In this document: piece by piece, positions 1 through 7,191 of the stretch
Layout: each line of letters begins with the position of its first letter
How positions within the stretch are numbered: the first letter of the stretch is position 1
Source: Betaproteobacteria bacterium
GTDB taxonomy: Bacteria > Pseudomonadota > Gammaproteobacteria > Burkholderiales > Burkholderiaceae_E
Direction of reading: 5' to 3'
Assembly (NCBI GenBank): GCA_016868375.1
Contig: VGHA01000029.1
Location: 1 to 36,346 of the forward strand
Length of the DNA: 36,346 nt
Program-made: the position numbers and the translations under genes
The notes under the pieces: model-generated
Database searches by the model: none
What the model was told of the DNA's origin: nothing
Seen by the model: the letters and a program-made list of their open reading frames with translations, nothing else

Positions 1-279
1 GCGCGGTACCTGGCCAAGCGGTTCGCCGCAAAGGAAGCCTTCAGCAAGGCACTTGGCCTCGGACTTCGCGGGCCGATGACGCTGCTGTCGCTCGAGGTGT
101 TGAACGACAGGCGGGGCAAGCCATTTGCCCGGGCCAGAAAAGAGCTGGCGCCTTATCTCGAAGCGCGACGGCTGATTGCTCATGTGTCGCTGTCCGACGA
201 GTCGGATCATGTGATGGCATTCGTCGTGTTGGAGCAGCAACCGGAAGGGCTGCCGCAACAGCCCAAGGAGGCGCAATGA
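1..279 (+). CDS. acpS: holo-[acyl-carrier-protein] synthase, 3' part only
   Basis: AcpS transfers the 4'-phosphopantetheine arm from CoA to the serine of apo-ACP and so activates fatty-acid synthesis. The frame is open from base 1, so the 5' end lies outside the window; 92 residues remain. The motif FAAKEAFSKALG (residues 8-19 of the visible part) is the AcpS signature and carries the metal- and CoA-binding Glu and Lys. A downstream segment with RRGKPF followed by HVSLSDESDHVMAFV matches the usual C-terminal half of the family. The stop codon overlaps the nagZ start (ATGA), so the two are probably translationally coupled. acpS-nagZ-uvrC-pgsA is a familiar betaproteobacterial order. Family assignment is secure; only the truncation limits it. 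Confidence 0.93.
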   Translation, partial: ARYLAKRFAAKEAFSKALGLGLRGPMTLLSLEVLNDRRGKPFARARKELAPYLEARRLIAHVSLSDESDHVMAFVVLEQQPEGLPQQPKEAQ

Positions 280-1244
280 CACCGTGCATGCAGCGCGCGC
301 CAGGCCCCGTGGTGGTCGATGTCGCAGGCTTTACGCTAACCGACGCCGAGCGCGACCGGCTGCGTCATCCCAAGGTGGGTGGCGTCATTTTGTTCGCTCG
401 AAACTTTGCAAACTCCGAGCAGGTGCGCAGGCTTTGCGACGACATTCGCGCGCTCCGCTCGCCCCAACTGCTCATCTGCGTAGACCATGAAGGTGGGCGC
501 GTTCAACGTTTTCGCGAGGGCTTCACCGCCATTCCTCCGATGCGCGAGTTGGGTGAGCTCTGGGAGCGCGCGCCACTTGAGGCGTGCAAAGAGGCGACAC
601 GTCTTGGCAGGATCATCGGAAGTGAGCTGCGTGAAGCGGGCGTCGACCTCAGCTTTACACCGGTTTTGGATCTCGATCATGGTCGCTCGGCGGTCATTGG
701 AGATCGTGCGTTCCATGGCGACCCGCGCGTGGTCACGCTATTGGCGCGTTCGCTCAACCATGGGTTGCTGCTTGCCGGCATGGCCAATTGCGGGAAACAC
801 TTTCCAGGTCATGGATGGGCCAGTGCCGATTCGCATGTGGCCCTGCCAATCGACGAGCGACCCCTTAAGGCAATTATTGAGCACGACGCGGCACCCTATG
901 GCTGGCTTGGGGAGGCGCTGTTCTCGGTGATGCCTGCACATGTCGTGTACCCCCAGGTGGACCACCAGCCTGCCGGGTTTTCTCGAAAGTGGCTCAAGAC
1001 GATTCTGCGCAGCCGGCTCGGTTTTGATGGCGTCATCTTCAGTGACGATCTCACGATGGAAGGGGCGGCTATCGCTGGCGATATTCACGCGCGCGCTCGC
1101 GCCGCGCTCGATGCGGGCTGCGACATGCTGCTGGTGTGTAACCGCCCCGATCTGGCCGATGCGTTGATTGCAAAGCTGCAGTGGCGTCCGGGGCGTCAGT
1201 GGCTGCGGCGCTGGCAGGCGCTGCGTCCCGGTCGCGATGTCTGA
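276..1244 (+). CDS. nagZ: beta-N-acetylhexosaminidase (peptidoglycan recycling)
   Basis: NagZ is a cytoplasmic glycoside hydrolase of family 3. It removes N-acetylglucosamine from GlcNAc-anhydroMurNAc peptides during cell-wall recycling, and in many Gram-negatives its products influence beta-lactamase induction. The 322-residue protein has no signal peptide and the usual length. Visible motifs are [11 protein letters not shown] (69-79), KHFPGHG (174-180) with the flexible-loop DSH (185-187), and SDDLTMEGA (256-264), which holds the catalytic Asp. The start is fixed by AAGGAGG at about 265-271 and by the ATGA overlap with acpS. The 3' end overlaps the chosen uvrC start by 8 bases, so acpS, nagZ and uvrC look like one transcript. 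Confidence 0.96.
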   Translation: MTPCMQRAPGPVVVDVAGFTLTDAERDRLRHPKVGGVILFARNFANSEQVRRLCDDIRALRSPQLLICVDHEGGRVQRFREGFTAIPPMRELGELWERAPLEACKEATRLGRIIGSELREAGVDLSFTPVLDLDHGRSAVIGDRAFHGDPRVVTLLARSLNHGLLLAGMANCGKHFPGHGWASADSHVALPIDERPLKAIIEHDAAPYGWLGEALFSVMPAHVVYPQVDHQPAGFSRKWLKTILRSRLGFDGVIFSDDLTMEGAAIAGDIHARARAALDAGCDMLLVCNRPDLADALIAKLQWRPGRQWLRRWQALRPGRDV

Positions 1245-3087
1245 AGACGCTGACCGGCCGGCGGCGGCCGTGTTCGATGCCCGTGCGCTGATCTCGTCGT
1301 TGCCTCACCGGCCTGGCGTCTACCGCATGATGGGTGAGGGCGATCTGCTGCTCTATGTGGGTAAGGCGCGCGATCTTCGAAAACGCGTTGCGTCCTATTT
1401 CCAGAAGAATCACCCCAGCCCGCGCATTGCGCACATGGTTGAGCGTATCGTCAGGGTCGACACAACGGTTACCGCCTCGGAAGCCGAAGCGCTGCTGCTT
1501 GAAAGCAATCTCATCAAGTCAGGCAAGCCGCGCTACAACATCCTGTTTCGCGACGACAAAAGCTATCCCTATCTGAAGTTGTCCGGGCACCGCCATCCTC
1601 GTATCGCCTATTACCGGGGCGTTCTCGAGCGATCAAGTCGTTATTTTGGCCCGTACCCAAGCGCCTGGGCCGTCAAGGAAAGCATCCAGGTGCTGCAGAA
1701 GGTGTTCCGGCTCCGAAGCTGCGAGGATTCGGTCTATTCCAACCGGACGCGACCGTGCCTGCTGCACCAGATCGGGCGCTGCAGTGCTCCGTGTGTCGGT
1801 GCCGTAAGCGATGATGATTACGCACGCGACGTTGAAGCGGCTGTGCGATTTCTGCGCGGCGGGCATCACGAGCTGCTCGACGAGTTTGAGCATCAGATGC
1901 ACACGGCCGCCGAGCGGCTTGAATTTGAACAGGCAGCGGTGCTGCGTGACCGGATGACGGCACTGTCGCGGGTTCTTAGCCAGCAATCCATGGATACCGG
2001 TACCGACACCGACGCGGATGTGATCGCGGTGTGCGTTGAGGCGGGCAAGGCTTGTGTGAATCTGGTCATGATTCGAGGCGGACGCCACCTTGGGGACCGC
2101 GCGTTTTTCCCTGAGCTTCGTGCAGCGGAAAGCGGCGATGAGCATTTTCAGGCAGAGGTGCTGGGCGCCTTTCTGCTGCAGCACTACGACGCATTGCCCG
2201 TGCCTGCGATCATCATCTCCAACCAACCGGCACCCAACGAGGCCATGCTCGCATGGTTGCACGAGCGTTCCGGGCAGTCGGTACAGTGGCTACGGCAGCC
2301 CCATGAGCAGCGGCGACGCTGGCTCGAACAGGCTGTTTCAAATGGCCGACTCGCGATCGCCCAGCGTGCGGTTGAAGAAGGGTCGCAACGGGGGCGCACG
2401 CGAGAGCTCGCTGCGCTGCTGGGCGTGGATGACGGCTCCGACCTTGAGACGCTGCGAATCGAGTGCTTTGACATCAGCCACACCATGGGTGAGGCGACGC
2501 AGGCCTCCTGCGTTGTGTATGAGTCGCACGCGATGCAGCCGTCCCAATATCGACGCTACAACATCGAATCGGCAACGCCAGGGGATGATCCGGGCGCGAT
2601 GCGAGAGGTACTGTCGCGACGCTATCGTGCGCTGACAGGAGAGCCGCCCGATGTCGTGCTGATCGACGGCGGCGTTGCGCAGGTTGGCGCTGCATGCGAG
2701 GTGTTCGACGAACTGGGGCTGGATCGCTCGCTGCTGGTCGGCGTTGTGAAGGGCGAGGGGCGCAAGGTGGGGCTGGAGCGGCTGGTTTTTGCCGACGGAC
2801 GGCCCACCCTCGCACCGGGTACCGAGTCGCAGGCGCTCATGCTGATTGCCCGAATTCGAGATGAGGCGCACCGTTTCGCGATTACCGGAATGCGTGCCCG
2901 GCGCGCTCGGGCGCGGCAGGGAACCAGCCTTGATGAAATCGAAGGCATCGGCGCGAAGCGGCGACAGCGTCTGCTCGCCCGCTTCGGCGGCTTGCGTGGC
3001 ATCATGGCGGCCAGCGTCGAGGATCTGGCCGCGGTCGAAGGTATATCGCGTTCACTGGCTGAGGAAATCTACCGTCGGTTGCATTGA
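1237..3087 (+). CDS. uvrC: excinuclease ABC subunit C
   Basis: UvrC makes the 3' and 5' incisions around lesions in UvrABC nucleotide excision repair. With the ATG at 1237 the product has 616 residues, normal for the family; the frame is open further upstream inside nagZ, but that extension shows no UvrC similarity. Domains in order: GIY-YIG nuclease (GVY at 27-29, YVG at 40-42), a cysteine-containing linker ([15 protein letters not shown]), a UVR UvrB-binding region ([13 protein letters not shown]), an RNase H-like nuclease with [12 protein letters not shown], and C-terminal helix-hairpin-helix repeats ([26 protein letters not shown]). It overlaps nagZ by 8 bases and precedes pgsA. The ATG at 1237 has no strong ribosome site, consistent with translational coupling. 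Confidence 0.97.
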   Translation: MSEDADRPAAAVFDARALISSLPHRPGVYRMMGEGDLLLYVGKARDLRKRVASYFQKNHPSPRIAHMVERIVRVDTTVTASEAEALLLESNLIKSGKPRYNILFRDDKSYPYLKLSGHRHPRIAYYRGVLERSSRYFGPYPSAWAVKESIQVLQKVFRLRSCEDSVYSNRTRPCLLHQIGRCSAPCVGAVSDDDYARDVEAAVRFLRGGHHELLDEFEHQMHTAAERLEFEQAAVLRDRMTALSRVLSQQSMDTGTDTDADVIAVCVEAGKACVNLVMIRGGRHLGDRAFFPELRAAESGDEHFQAEVLGAFLLQHYDALPVPAIIISNQPAPNEAMLAWLHERSGQSVQWLRQPHEQRRRWLEQAVSNGRLAIAQRAVEEGSQRGRTRELAALLGVDDGSDLETLRIECFDISHTMGEATQASCVVYESHAMQPSQYRRYNIESATPGDDPGAMREVLSRRYRALTGEPPDVVLIDGGVAQVGAACEVFDELGLDRSLLVGVVKGEGRKVGLERLVFADGRPTLAPGTESQALMLIARIRDEAHRFAITGMRARRARARQGTSLDEIEGIGAKRRQRLLARFGGLRGIMAASVEDLAAVEGISRSLAEEIYRRLH

Positions 3088-3138
3088 CGGACCTGCCATT
3101 GCCCGCGGCGTGCTGTGTCACCACGTCGCGTTCAATTC

Positions 3139-3702
3139 ATGTTTACAAGCCTTCCGAACATTCTTACCTGGCTGCGTGTATTGGCCATCCCGTTGCTGGT
3201 TGGGGTGTTCTATCTGCCGATATCGCCCGGCGCGCGCGACATCATTGCCACTGTGCTGTTTGTCAGCGCTGCCATTACCGATTGGCTGGACGGATGGCTT
3301 GCGCGCAAAATGCACCAGACATCGGCGTTCGGCGCTTTTCTCGATCCTGTCGCCGACAAGCTCATTGTGTGCACCGCGCTGGTTGTGCTGGTGCATCTCG
3401 GTCGGGTTGACGCGTTGGTGGCGGCGATCATCATCGGACGCGAAATCACCATTTCCGCGCTACGCGAATGGATGGCGCAGGCCGGCGCAAGCGCCAGTGT
3501 GGCGGTTCACTCGATCGGCAAACTGAAGACCATCGCTCAGTTGGTGGCGATTCCGATGTTGTTGTTTTACGGCTCGCTGTTCGGAGTGATCGACACCCGG
3601 GTGGTGGGGTCGTGGCTGATCTTTTTCGCCGCGATTCTTACCGTCTGGTCGATGGTGTATTACCTGCGAAGAGCCTGGCCGTATTTGCAAGGTAAACAGT
3701 AA
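3139..3702 (+). CDS. pgsA: CDP-diacylglycerol--glycerol-3-phosphate 3-phosphatidyltransferase
   Basis: PgsA is an inner-membrane enzyme that makes phosphatidylglycerol phosphate, the committed step to phosphatidylglycerol and cardiolipin. The 187-residue form starts at ATG 3139 (TSLPNILTWLRV follows, the typical N-terminus). A GTG at 3115 would add eight unremarkable residues. The CDP-alcohol phosphotransferase signature is complete: D51-G52-x2-A55-R56-x8-G65-x3-D69-x3-D73. Several hydrophobic stretches are visible, at roughly 8-26, 34-48, 79-100 and 130-175. It follows uvrC by about 50 bases and precedes the tRNA cluster, an arrangement common in Burkholderiales. I see no good ribosome site for either start, so the exact start is less certain than the function. 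Confidence 0.94.
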   Translation: MFTSLPNILTWLRVLAIPLLVGVFYLPISPGARDIIATVLFVSAAITDWLDGWLARKMHQTSAFGAFLDPVADKLIVCTALVVLVHLGRVDALVAAIIIGREITISALREWMAQAGASASVAVHSIGKLKTIAQLVAIPMLLFYGSLFGVIDTRVVGSWLIFFAAILTVWSMVYYLRRAWPYLQGKQ

Positions 3703-3722
3703 CCTGCAGGGGTCAGTTTCAT

Positions 3723-3751
3723 TTGACAATGGTGCCCCGAGCAGTTATATT
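3723..3751 (+). promoter_or_regulatory. sigma-70 promoter of tRNA-Gly
   Basis: TTGACA at 3723-3728, a 17-base spacer, then TATATT at 3746-3751, close to the sigma-70 consensus. The predicted transcription start (about 3758) lies a few bases before the mature tRNA-Gly at 3764. The segment after the -10 box is GC-rich, as in stringently controlled stable-RNA promoters. Seen directly in sequence; activity is inferred. Confidence 0.8.
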
Positions 3752-3763
3752 CTTGGGCTGTCC

Positions 3764-3839
3764 GCGGGAGTAGCTCAGTTGGTAGAGCGCAACCTTGCCA
3801 AGGTTGAGGTCGCGAGTTCGAGACTCGTCTCCCGCTCCA
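3764..3839 (+). tRNA. tRNA-Gly (GCC)
   Basis: A 76-nt cloverleaf with encoded CCA. The acceptor GCGGGAG pairs with CTCCCGC (3829-3835), then discriminator T and CCA. The D arm is GCTC..GAGC. The anticodon stem CAACC/GGTTG holds loop TTGCCAA with anticodon GCC. The T loop is TTCGAGA. It is preceded by a strong promoter and followed by its own terminator, so it seems to be a separate transcription unit from the next two tRNAs. Confidence 0.97.
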
Positions 3840-3846
3840 AATTGCG

Positions 3847-3874
3847 AAAGGGAAGCGTTGCTTCCCTTTTTATT
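3847..3874 (+). terminator. rho-independent terminator after tRNA-Gly
   Basis: A perfect 10-bp stem (3847-3856 with 3860-3869), a 3-base loop GTT and a run of T residues interrupted by one A. It lies 8 bases after the CCA of tRNA-Gly and would end that transcript. Confidence 0.85.
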
Positions 3875-3939
3875 TCGGCGGTTTGTGTTGTCTGTGGGCA
3901 CCAAGCCGTAGTCAGGTTGTAAGGTGTATTGACACCCCC

Positions 3940-4013
3940 GGCGGGGTGGCAGAGTGGTTATGCAGCGGCCTGCAAAGCCGTGGACGCCGGTTCGATTCCG
4001 ACCCCCGCCTCCA
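3940..4013 (+). tRNA. tRNA-Cys (GCA)
   Basis: A 74-nt cloverleaf. The acceptor GGCGGGG pairs with CCCCGCC (4003-4009), with discriminator T and encoded CCA (4011-4013). The anticodon stem GCGGC/GCCGT (one G-T pair) holds loop CTGCAAA with anticodon GCA. The T loop is TTCGATT; its stem has one C-A mismatch. No strong promoter stands out in the 65 bases after the tRNA-Gly terminator, so how it is transcribed is unclear. Confidence 0.95.
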
Positions 4014-4046
4014 GTTCGCCGCGCGTGACCGCAGCGTGCGGTGCCT

Positions 4047-4139
4047 GCCCCGGTGGTGAAACCGGTAGACACAGCGGACTTAAAATCCGCCGCTATCCCG
4101 AAAGGGGGCGTGCCGGTTCGAGTCCGGCCCGGGGCACCA
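4047..4139 (+). tRNA. tRNA-Leu (UAA)
   Basis: A 93-nt class II tRNA. The acceptor GCCCCGG pairs with CCGGGGC (4129-4135), with discriminator A and encoded CCA (4137-4139). The anticodon stem GCGGA/TCCGC holds loop CTTAAAA with anticodon TAA. A long variable arm and a TTCGAGT T loop follow. It lies 33 bases after tRNA-Cys and is probably co-transcribed with it. Its last 68 bases, from the anticodon stem to CCA, recur exactly at 4759-4826, so this gene has served as an integration or recombination site. Confidence 0.97.
4072..4139 (+). repeat. direct repeat, proximal copy (att-like, 3' end of tRNA-Leu)
   Basis: 68 bases identical to 4759-4826, offset 687. The base before (4071 A versus 4758 G) and the base after (4140 T versus 4827 G) differ, so these are the repeat limits. 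It covers the anticodon arm, variable arm, T arm and CCA of the intact tRNA-Leu. Integrases of islands and phages use the 3' ends of tRNA genes, so this is best read as one attachment site of a small inserted element. Confidence 0.85.
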
Positions 4140-4296
4140 TAGTGCAGATCGAATTCCCCTTCTTGACCCTAGTGTGGGTTCACCTCACCAGCGGGGGACG
4201 AGGCGTTCCTCGAGTGCGCTTGCGGCCCGCCCGGCGTCAAGGCAAGATAGGGATCGCCGGTCACGTTCGGTGGCAACAGGACAAACGGAGGTCGCC

Positions 4297-4503
4297 ATGA
4301 CCGAGATCATATTTGTTGTCGAAGAAGCCGCTGAAGGCGGGTTCTCGGCACGAGCGCTTGGTTGCTCGATCTTTACTCAGGCGGACAGCATGGATGCGTT
4401 GAGGGATGAGGTTCGCGACGCCGTTCGTTGCCACTTCGACGAGGGTAACGCGCCCCGTGTCATCCGACTCCATATCGTCCGGGATGAAGTGATCGCTGCG
4501 TGA
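4297..4503 (+). CDS. hicB: HicB-like antitoxin, short form
   Basis: A 68-residue acidic protein next to a HicA toxin, so the probable antitoxin of a type II system that binds and blocks the toxin. The segment IIFVVEEAAEGGFSARALG resembles the beta-hairpin start of HicB proteins with the partly degraded RNase H-like fold. A helix with SMDALRDEVRDAVRCHF follows. Classical HicB adds a C-terminal HTH or ribbon-helix-helix DNA-binding domain; none is present here, so self-repression through this protein alone is doubtful. GGAGG at 4287-4291 fixes the start. Its stop overlaps the GTG of hicA (GTGA), implying coupled translation. Assignment rests on the pairing and the N-terminal pattern, not on a database match. 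Confidence 0.78.
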   Translation: MTEIIFVVEEAAEGGFSARALGCSIFTQADSMDALRDEVRDAVRCHFDEGNAPRVIRLHIVRDEVIAA

Positions 4504-4745
4504 GACTCCCGCGAGATATCTCAGGCCTCGATCTCGTTAAAGCGCTGGCAGCGCTCGGGTACAAGGTCTCTCGGCAGACCGGTAGCCACATTCGAATGAC
4601 GACAGAATCACCAAGTCAGCACCACGTAACAGTGCCAGCGCACGATCCCATTCGCCTGGGAACGCTCTCGGCAATCTTGGCGGACGTTGCCGAGCACCAG
4701 AAAATCTCTCGCGAGGCGTTGCTGATGCGGCTAAACCTTTCGTGA
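4500..4745 (+). CDS. hicA: HicA-type mRNA interferase toxin
   Basis: HicA toxins have a double-stranded-RNA-binding-like fold and cleave mRNA, stopping growth when the antitoxin is lost. The 81-residue product shows the family pattern: a first helix (GLDLVKALAALGYKV), the strand with the conserved glycine-serine-histidine (QTGSHIRM), in which His is the catalytic residue, then HHVTVPAHDPIRLGTL and a last helix with AILADVAEH. It starts with GTG overlapping the hicB stop, so toxin output depends on antitoxin translation. Antitoxin-first order is opposite to the common hicA-hicB order. Thirteen bases after its stop the 68-base tRNA-Leu fragment begins. Confidence 0.9.
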   Translation: MRLPRDISGLDLVKALAALGYKVSRQTGSHIRMTTESPSQHHVTVPAHDPIRLGTLSAILADVAEHQKISREALLMRLNLS

Positions 4746-4758
4746 TGCTGCCCAAACG

Positions 4759-4826
4759 CAGCGGACTTAAAATCCGCCGCTATCCCGAAAGGGGGCGTGC
4801 CGGTTCGAGTCCGGCCCGGGGCACCA
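4759..4826 (+). repeat. direct repeat, distal copy (tRNA-Leu 3' fragment)
   Basis: A perfect 68-base copy of the anticodon arm, variable arm, T arm and CCA of tRNA-Leu(UAA), without acceptor 5' strand or D arm. It cannot be a working tRNA. It marks the far end of the hicBA island and is probably the original chromosomal 3' end of the tRNA gene displaced by integration. Readthrough from hicA would place it in the 3' part of the hicBA transcript. Confidence 0.88.
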
Positions 4827-4883
4827 GTCGCTGACCTTATGCCCACCGACTGGCGTGGCTAGCCAGCGTCGCTGCGCACCAGG

Positions 4884-5870
4884 CTAGCTCGGCCTTAATC
4901 CCGCCTGATTAACAAGCTGCGTAATTTCCGATCGCTGAGCAGCGAGAAACGACGCAAACTCCTGCGGCGTCGATCCCGACGGAACAGTTCCAAGTGATAC
5001 AAAGCGTTCGCGTATCGCCGGAAGATGAAGGGTTTCTCTGACCGCGTTGTGGAGGCGGCGGATCACGGTTTCGGGGGTGGTCGCAGGCACAAAAAGCCCG
5101 CTCCACTCATCGAACGAAAATCCTGGCAGCCCGGATTCCGCCGCGGTCGGTATCGCTGGAAGCGTCGCGAGTCGCTGCTGGCTGAGCACCGCAAGGCCGA
5201 TCATCTTTCCCTCGCGGACGAGGGCGGTCGCCGCACTTGCGGTAGAGACAGCAAACGGGATGCTGCCCGCCATGACATCTTGAAGAGCGGGCCCCGCGCC
5301 GCGATAGGGAACATGCGTCGCGCGTACCCCGGCCCTGCGCAGAAGGCTCTCCGTAGCGAGGTGCGGGCCTGATCCGCTTCCAGGTGAACCGTAGGAAACA
5401 TTGGTACCGTCGCGCCGCAACTGTTCTAGCGCGTCGGCGAGTGATCTTGCCCGGTGCGATACGCTTCCAACCATGATGATGGTGTGTGTGGCCAGCATCG
5501 TGACCGGGGCAAATGCGCGCTCATAGCTGAAGGTGAGGTCGCGGATCAGATGGGGATTGATCACGTGCCCAAGTGCATCGAAGAGCACCGTGTGCCCATC
5601 TGGCTCAGCCTGCGCGGCCATTGCGGCGCCGATCGAACCGCCCGCGCCACCACGATTTTCAACGACTACGGGCTGACCAAGCCGCTCACCTACTGGTCCT
5701 GCAATCATTCGGGAGACGGTGTCGCCGCCACCCCCTGCGGCGTAAGGAACAATTAGCCGGATCGGACGCGAAGGAAATGGGCGCTGCGACGATGACTGTG
5801 CGCCAACCGCCGGGGCGGCCCCCACCAGTGCCATGAGAAGCGCCTGATTGACAGCTCTACGTGATTTCAT
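4884..5870 (-). CDS. Bug/TctC-family periplasmic solute-binding protein (1)
   Basis: Members of this family bind small carboxylates or related compounds in the periplasm for tripartite tricarboxylate transporters or as orphan sensors. The 328-residue product starts with a basic and then hydrophobic signal peptide ending near AVGA-Q. The family's first strand and loop follow (PIRLIVPYAAGGGGDTVSRM, about 36-55), then VVENRGGAGGSIG and a later VPYRGAGPALQDVMAG. AGGAG 5 bases before the ATG supports the start. No TctA or TctB membrane gene is nearby. It runs in the same direction as the next Bug gene upstream, from which it is 166 bases away. The ligand cannot be read from the sequence. Confidence 0.92.
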   Translation of the reverse strand: MKSRRAVNQALLMALVGAAPAVGAQSSSQRPFPSRPIRLIVPYAAGGGGDTVSRMIAGPVGERLGQPVVVENRGGAGGSIGAAMAAQAEPDGHTVLFDALGHVINPHLIRDLTFSYERAFAPVTMLATHTIIMVGSVSHRARSLADALEQLRRDGTNVSYGSPGSGSGPHLATESLLRRAGVRATHVPYRGAGPALQDVMAGSIPFAVSTASAATALVREGKMIGLAVLSQQRLATLPAIPTAAESGLPGFSFDEWSGLFVPATTPETVIRRLHNAVRETLHLPAIRERFVSLGTVPSGSTPQEFASFLAAQRSEITQLVNQAGLRPS

Positions 5871-6036
5871 CGGAACTCCTGGAGTGGGGCGCTATTCACT
5901 TTTATCGCGTGTGATCATCATCGAGAAGTGAACCGCTAAGCCCCCCGTACAACTCGGGCCGTCGCCACGCGATCACCCCCGGAATTATCGTACATCACTC
6001 ATGGTTGAGATCCTGGGGACGGCCGGGTGGTGCACG

Positions 6037-7014
6037 TCAATCCGCCCGTATTCCCGCCGCCTTGATTACGCCACTCCAGCGTGCGGTTTCGTCCCGAATC
6101 ATCTTGTCAAACGGTGCGCCTTCCAAGATCGTCATCTCAGCACCCATCGATGCAATTCGCTCGCGCAGTTCTGGCATTGCCAGCGCGGCAAGCGTGGCTT
6201 TGCGCATCCAGGTGTAGGCCTCGGGCGGCGAGCCTTTGGGCAGGGTAAAGCCAACCCAGTTGTTGGTCACGAAATCGATTCCCTGCTCGCGCGCGGTCGG
6301 TATCTGGGGAGCAGCGTTAGCGCGATTTGCAGAGGACACCGCCAGTGCGGTCATCTTGCCGCTTTTGACGTGCGGAAGGCCAGTGGGCAGAGCCGCCACC
6401 AACAGTTCAACCTGACCGCTCAGAAGACCCAGCACCGCATCACCCATTCCCTTATAGGGAACATGCTGCAGGGTGATGCCGGCGCCACGCATGAACAGTT
6501 CGGTGACCAGATGATTTACTGCGCCGTTGCCTGAGCTTCCGAAGGTGATCCGCCCAGGCGTCTCGCGTGCGCCTTTGACCAATTGCTCCAGCGTGCCGTA
6601 GGGGCCGCCGCTTTTCACGGTGATCACGAACGGCATCTGCGCGACCAGAAGCACAGAGGTGAGGTCGGTGTGTTCCCAGTTCAATTTGCCGTAAATACCC
6701 GGCAGCATCGTGTAAGTGGCGTCGGTGGCCACCATGGTGTAGCCATCGGGCGAGGCCTTTGCGCCGTGTTCGTAGCCGATTCGACCGCCGGCGCCGCCGC
6801 GGTTCTCGACAACAATCGCCTTACCCGTTTGTTCGGTGATTTTCTGGCCGATCTGTCGGGCGATCACATCGGACACGCCACCCGGAACAAAAGGCACCAC
6901 AATCCTGATGGGACGCTCGGGGTATACCGATTGCGCCTGGCTGGCGGGAGACTGGGCCAGCCCCAGCGCTGCGAGCACTGGGATGGCAATTCGACTGACT
7001 GACTGAATAATCAT
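6037..7014 (-). CDS. Bug/TctC-family periplasmic solute-binding protein (2)
   Basis: A 325-residue exported binding protein. I chose the ATG at 7014 over an in-frame start at 7062 because AAAGGAG lies 7 bases before it and the signal peptide (IIQSVSRIAIPVLAALGLA, cut near SQAQ) then begins properly. Family hallmarks are PIRIVVPFVPGGVSDVIAR, VVENRGGAGGRIGYEHG and HVPYKGMGDAVLGLLSGQVE. It is divergent from the MmgE/PrpD gene, and the pair may share control elements in 7063-7191. That pairing hints at a common carboxylate substrate. It is only moderately similar by eye to the other two Bug proteins here, so these are not recent duplicates. Confidence 0.92.
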   Translation of the reverse strand: MIIQSVSRIAIPVLAALGLAQSPASQAQSVYPERPIRIVVPFVPGGVSDVIARQIGQKITEQTGKAIVVENRGGAGGRIGYEHGAKASPDGYTMVATDATYTMLPGIYGKLNWEHTDLTSVLLVAQMPFVITVKSGGPYGTLEQLVKGARETPGRITFGSSGNGAVNHLVTELFMRGAGITLQHVPYKGMGDAVLGLLSGQVELLVAALPTGLPHVKSGKMTALAVSSANRANAAPQIPTAREQGIDFVTNNWVGFTLPKGSPPEAYTWMRKATLAALAMPELRERIASMGAEMTILEGAPFDKMIRDETARWSGVIKAAGIRAD

Positions 7015-7099
7015 CGAGGCGCTCCTTTCACTGGATGGGGCCTTGTGCTGGGCGTGCAACATGAGGTCGACACTAAAGCGAACCGTTGAAGCCTGATCT

Positions 7100-7157
7100 C
7101 CAACTGATCATTAATTGGAAGGCGTGCGTTGTCGCGGTGTGGCGGCGGTTCTAATAT
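7100..7157 (+). promoter_or_regulatory. candidate promoter and operator of the MmgE/PrpD gene
   Basis: TTGTCG at 7129-7134, a 17-base spacer and TAATAT at 7152-7157 form a plausible sigma-70 promoter. Just upstream, 7100-7118 is an imperfect palindrome with CCAA..TTGG ends and an AT-rich centre. It lies between the divergent Bug and PrpD genes and could be a regulator site. No regulator gene is adjacent. Confidence 0.4.
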
Positions 7158-7191
7158 CGAATGATCCCTTGCTTACGCCCGCTCCCTCACC

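Larger units (their letters stand above)
4140..4758 (+). mobile_element. minimal tRNA-Leu-associated island carrying hicBA
   Basis: A 619-base segment between two identical 68-base copies of the tRNA-Leu 3' end. It holds only the two toxin-antitoxin genes and about 157 bases of leader; no integrase, excisionase or transposase is visible. By eye it is less GC-rich than the flanking genes. The repeat geometry (intact tRNA first, lone 3' fragment last) is what site-specific integration into a tRNA leaves. It may be a remnant after deletion of a larger element, or a very small element mobilised by an integrase elsewhere. A simple tandem duplication would not explain the unrelated genes between the copies. 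Confidence 0.65.

Noticed and set aside
4759-4826. A second functional tRNA-Leu
   Set aside because: There is no acceptor 5' strand or D arm; the upstream bases (end of hicA) do not complete a cloverleaf.
4853-4890. Repeated GGCTAGC motifs as a terminator for the Bug gene at 4884-5870
   Set aside because: Each copy is self-complementary, the loop would be about 17 bases, there is no T run in the required direction, and one copy overlaps the stop codon.
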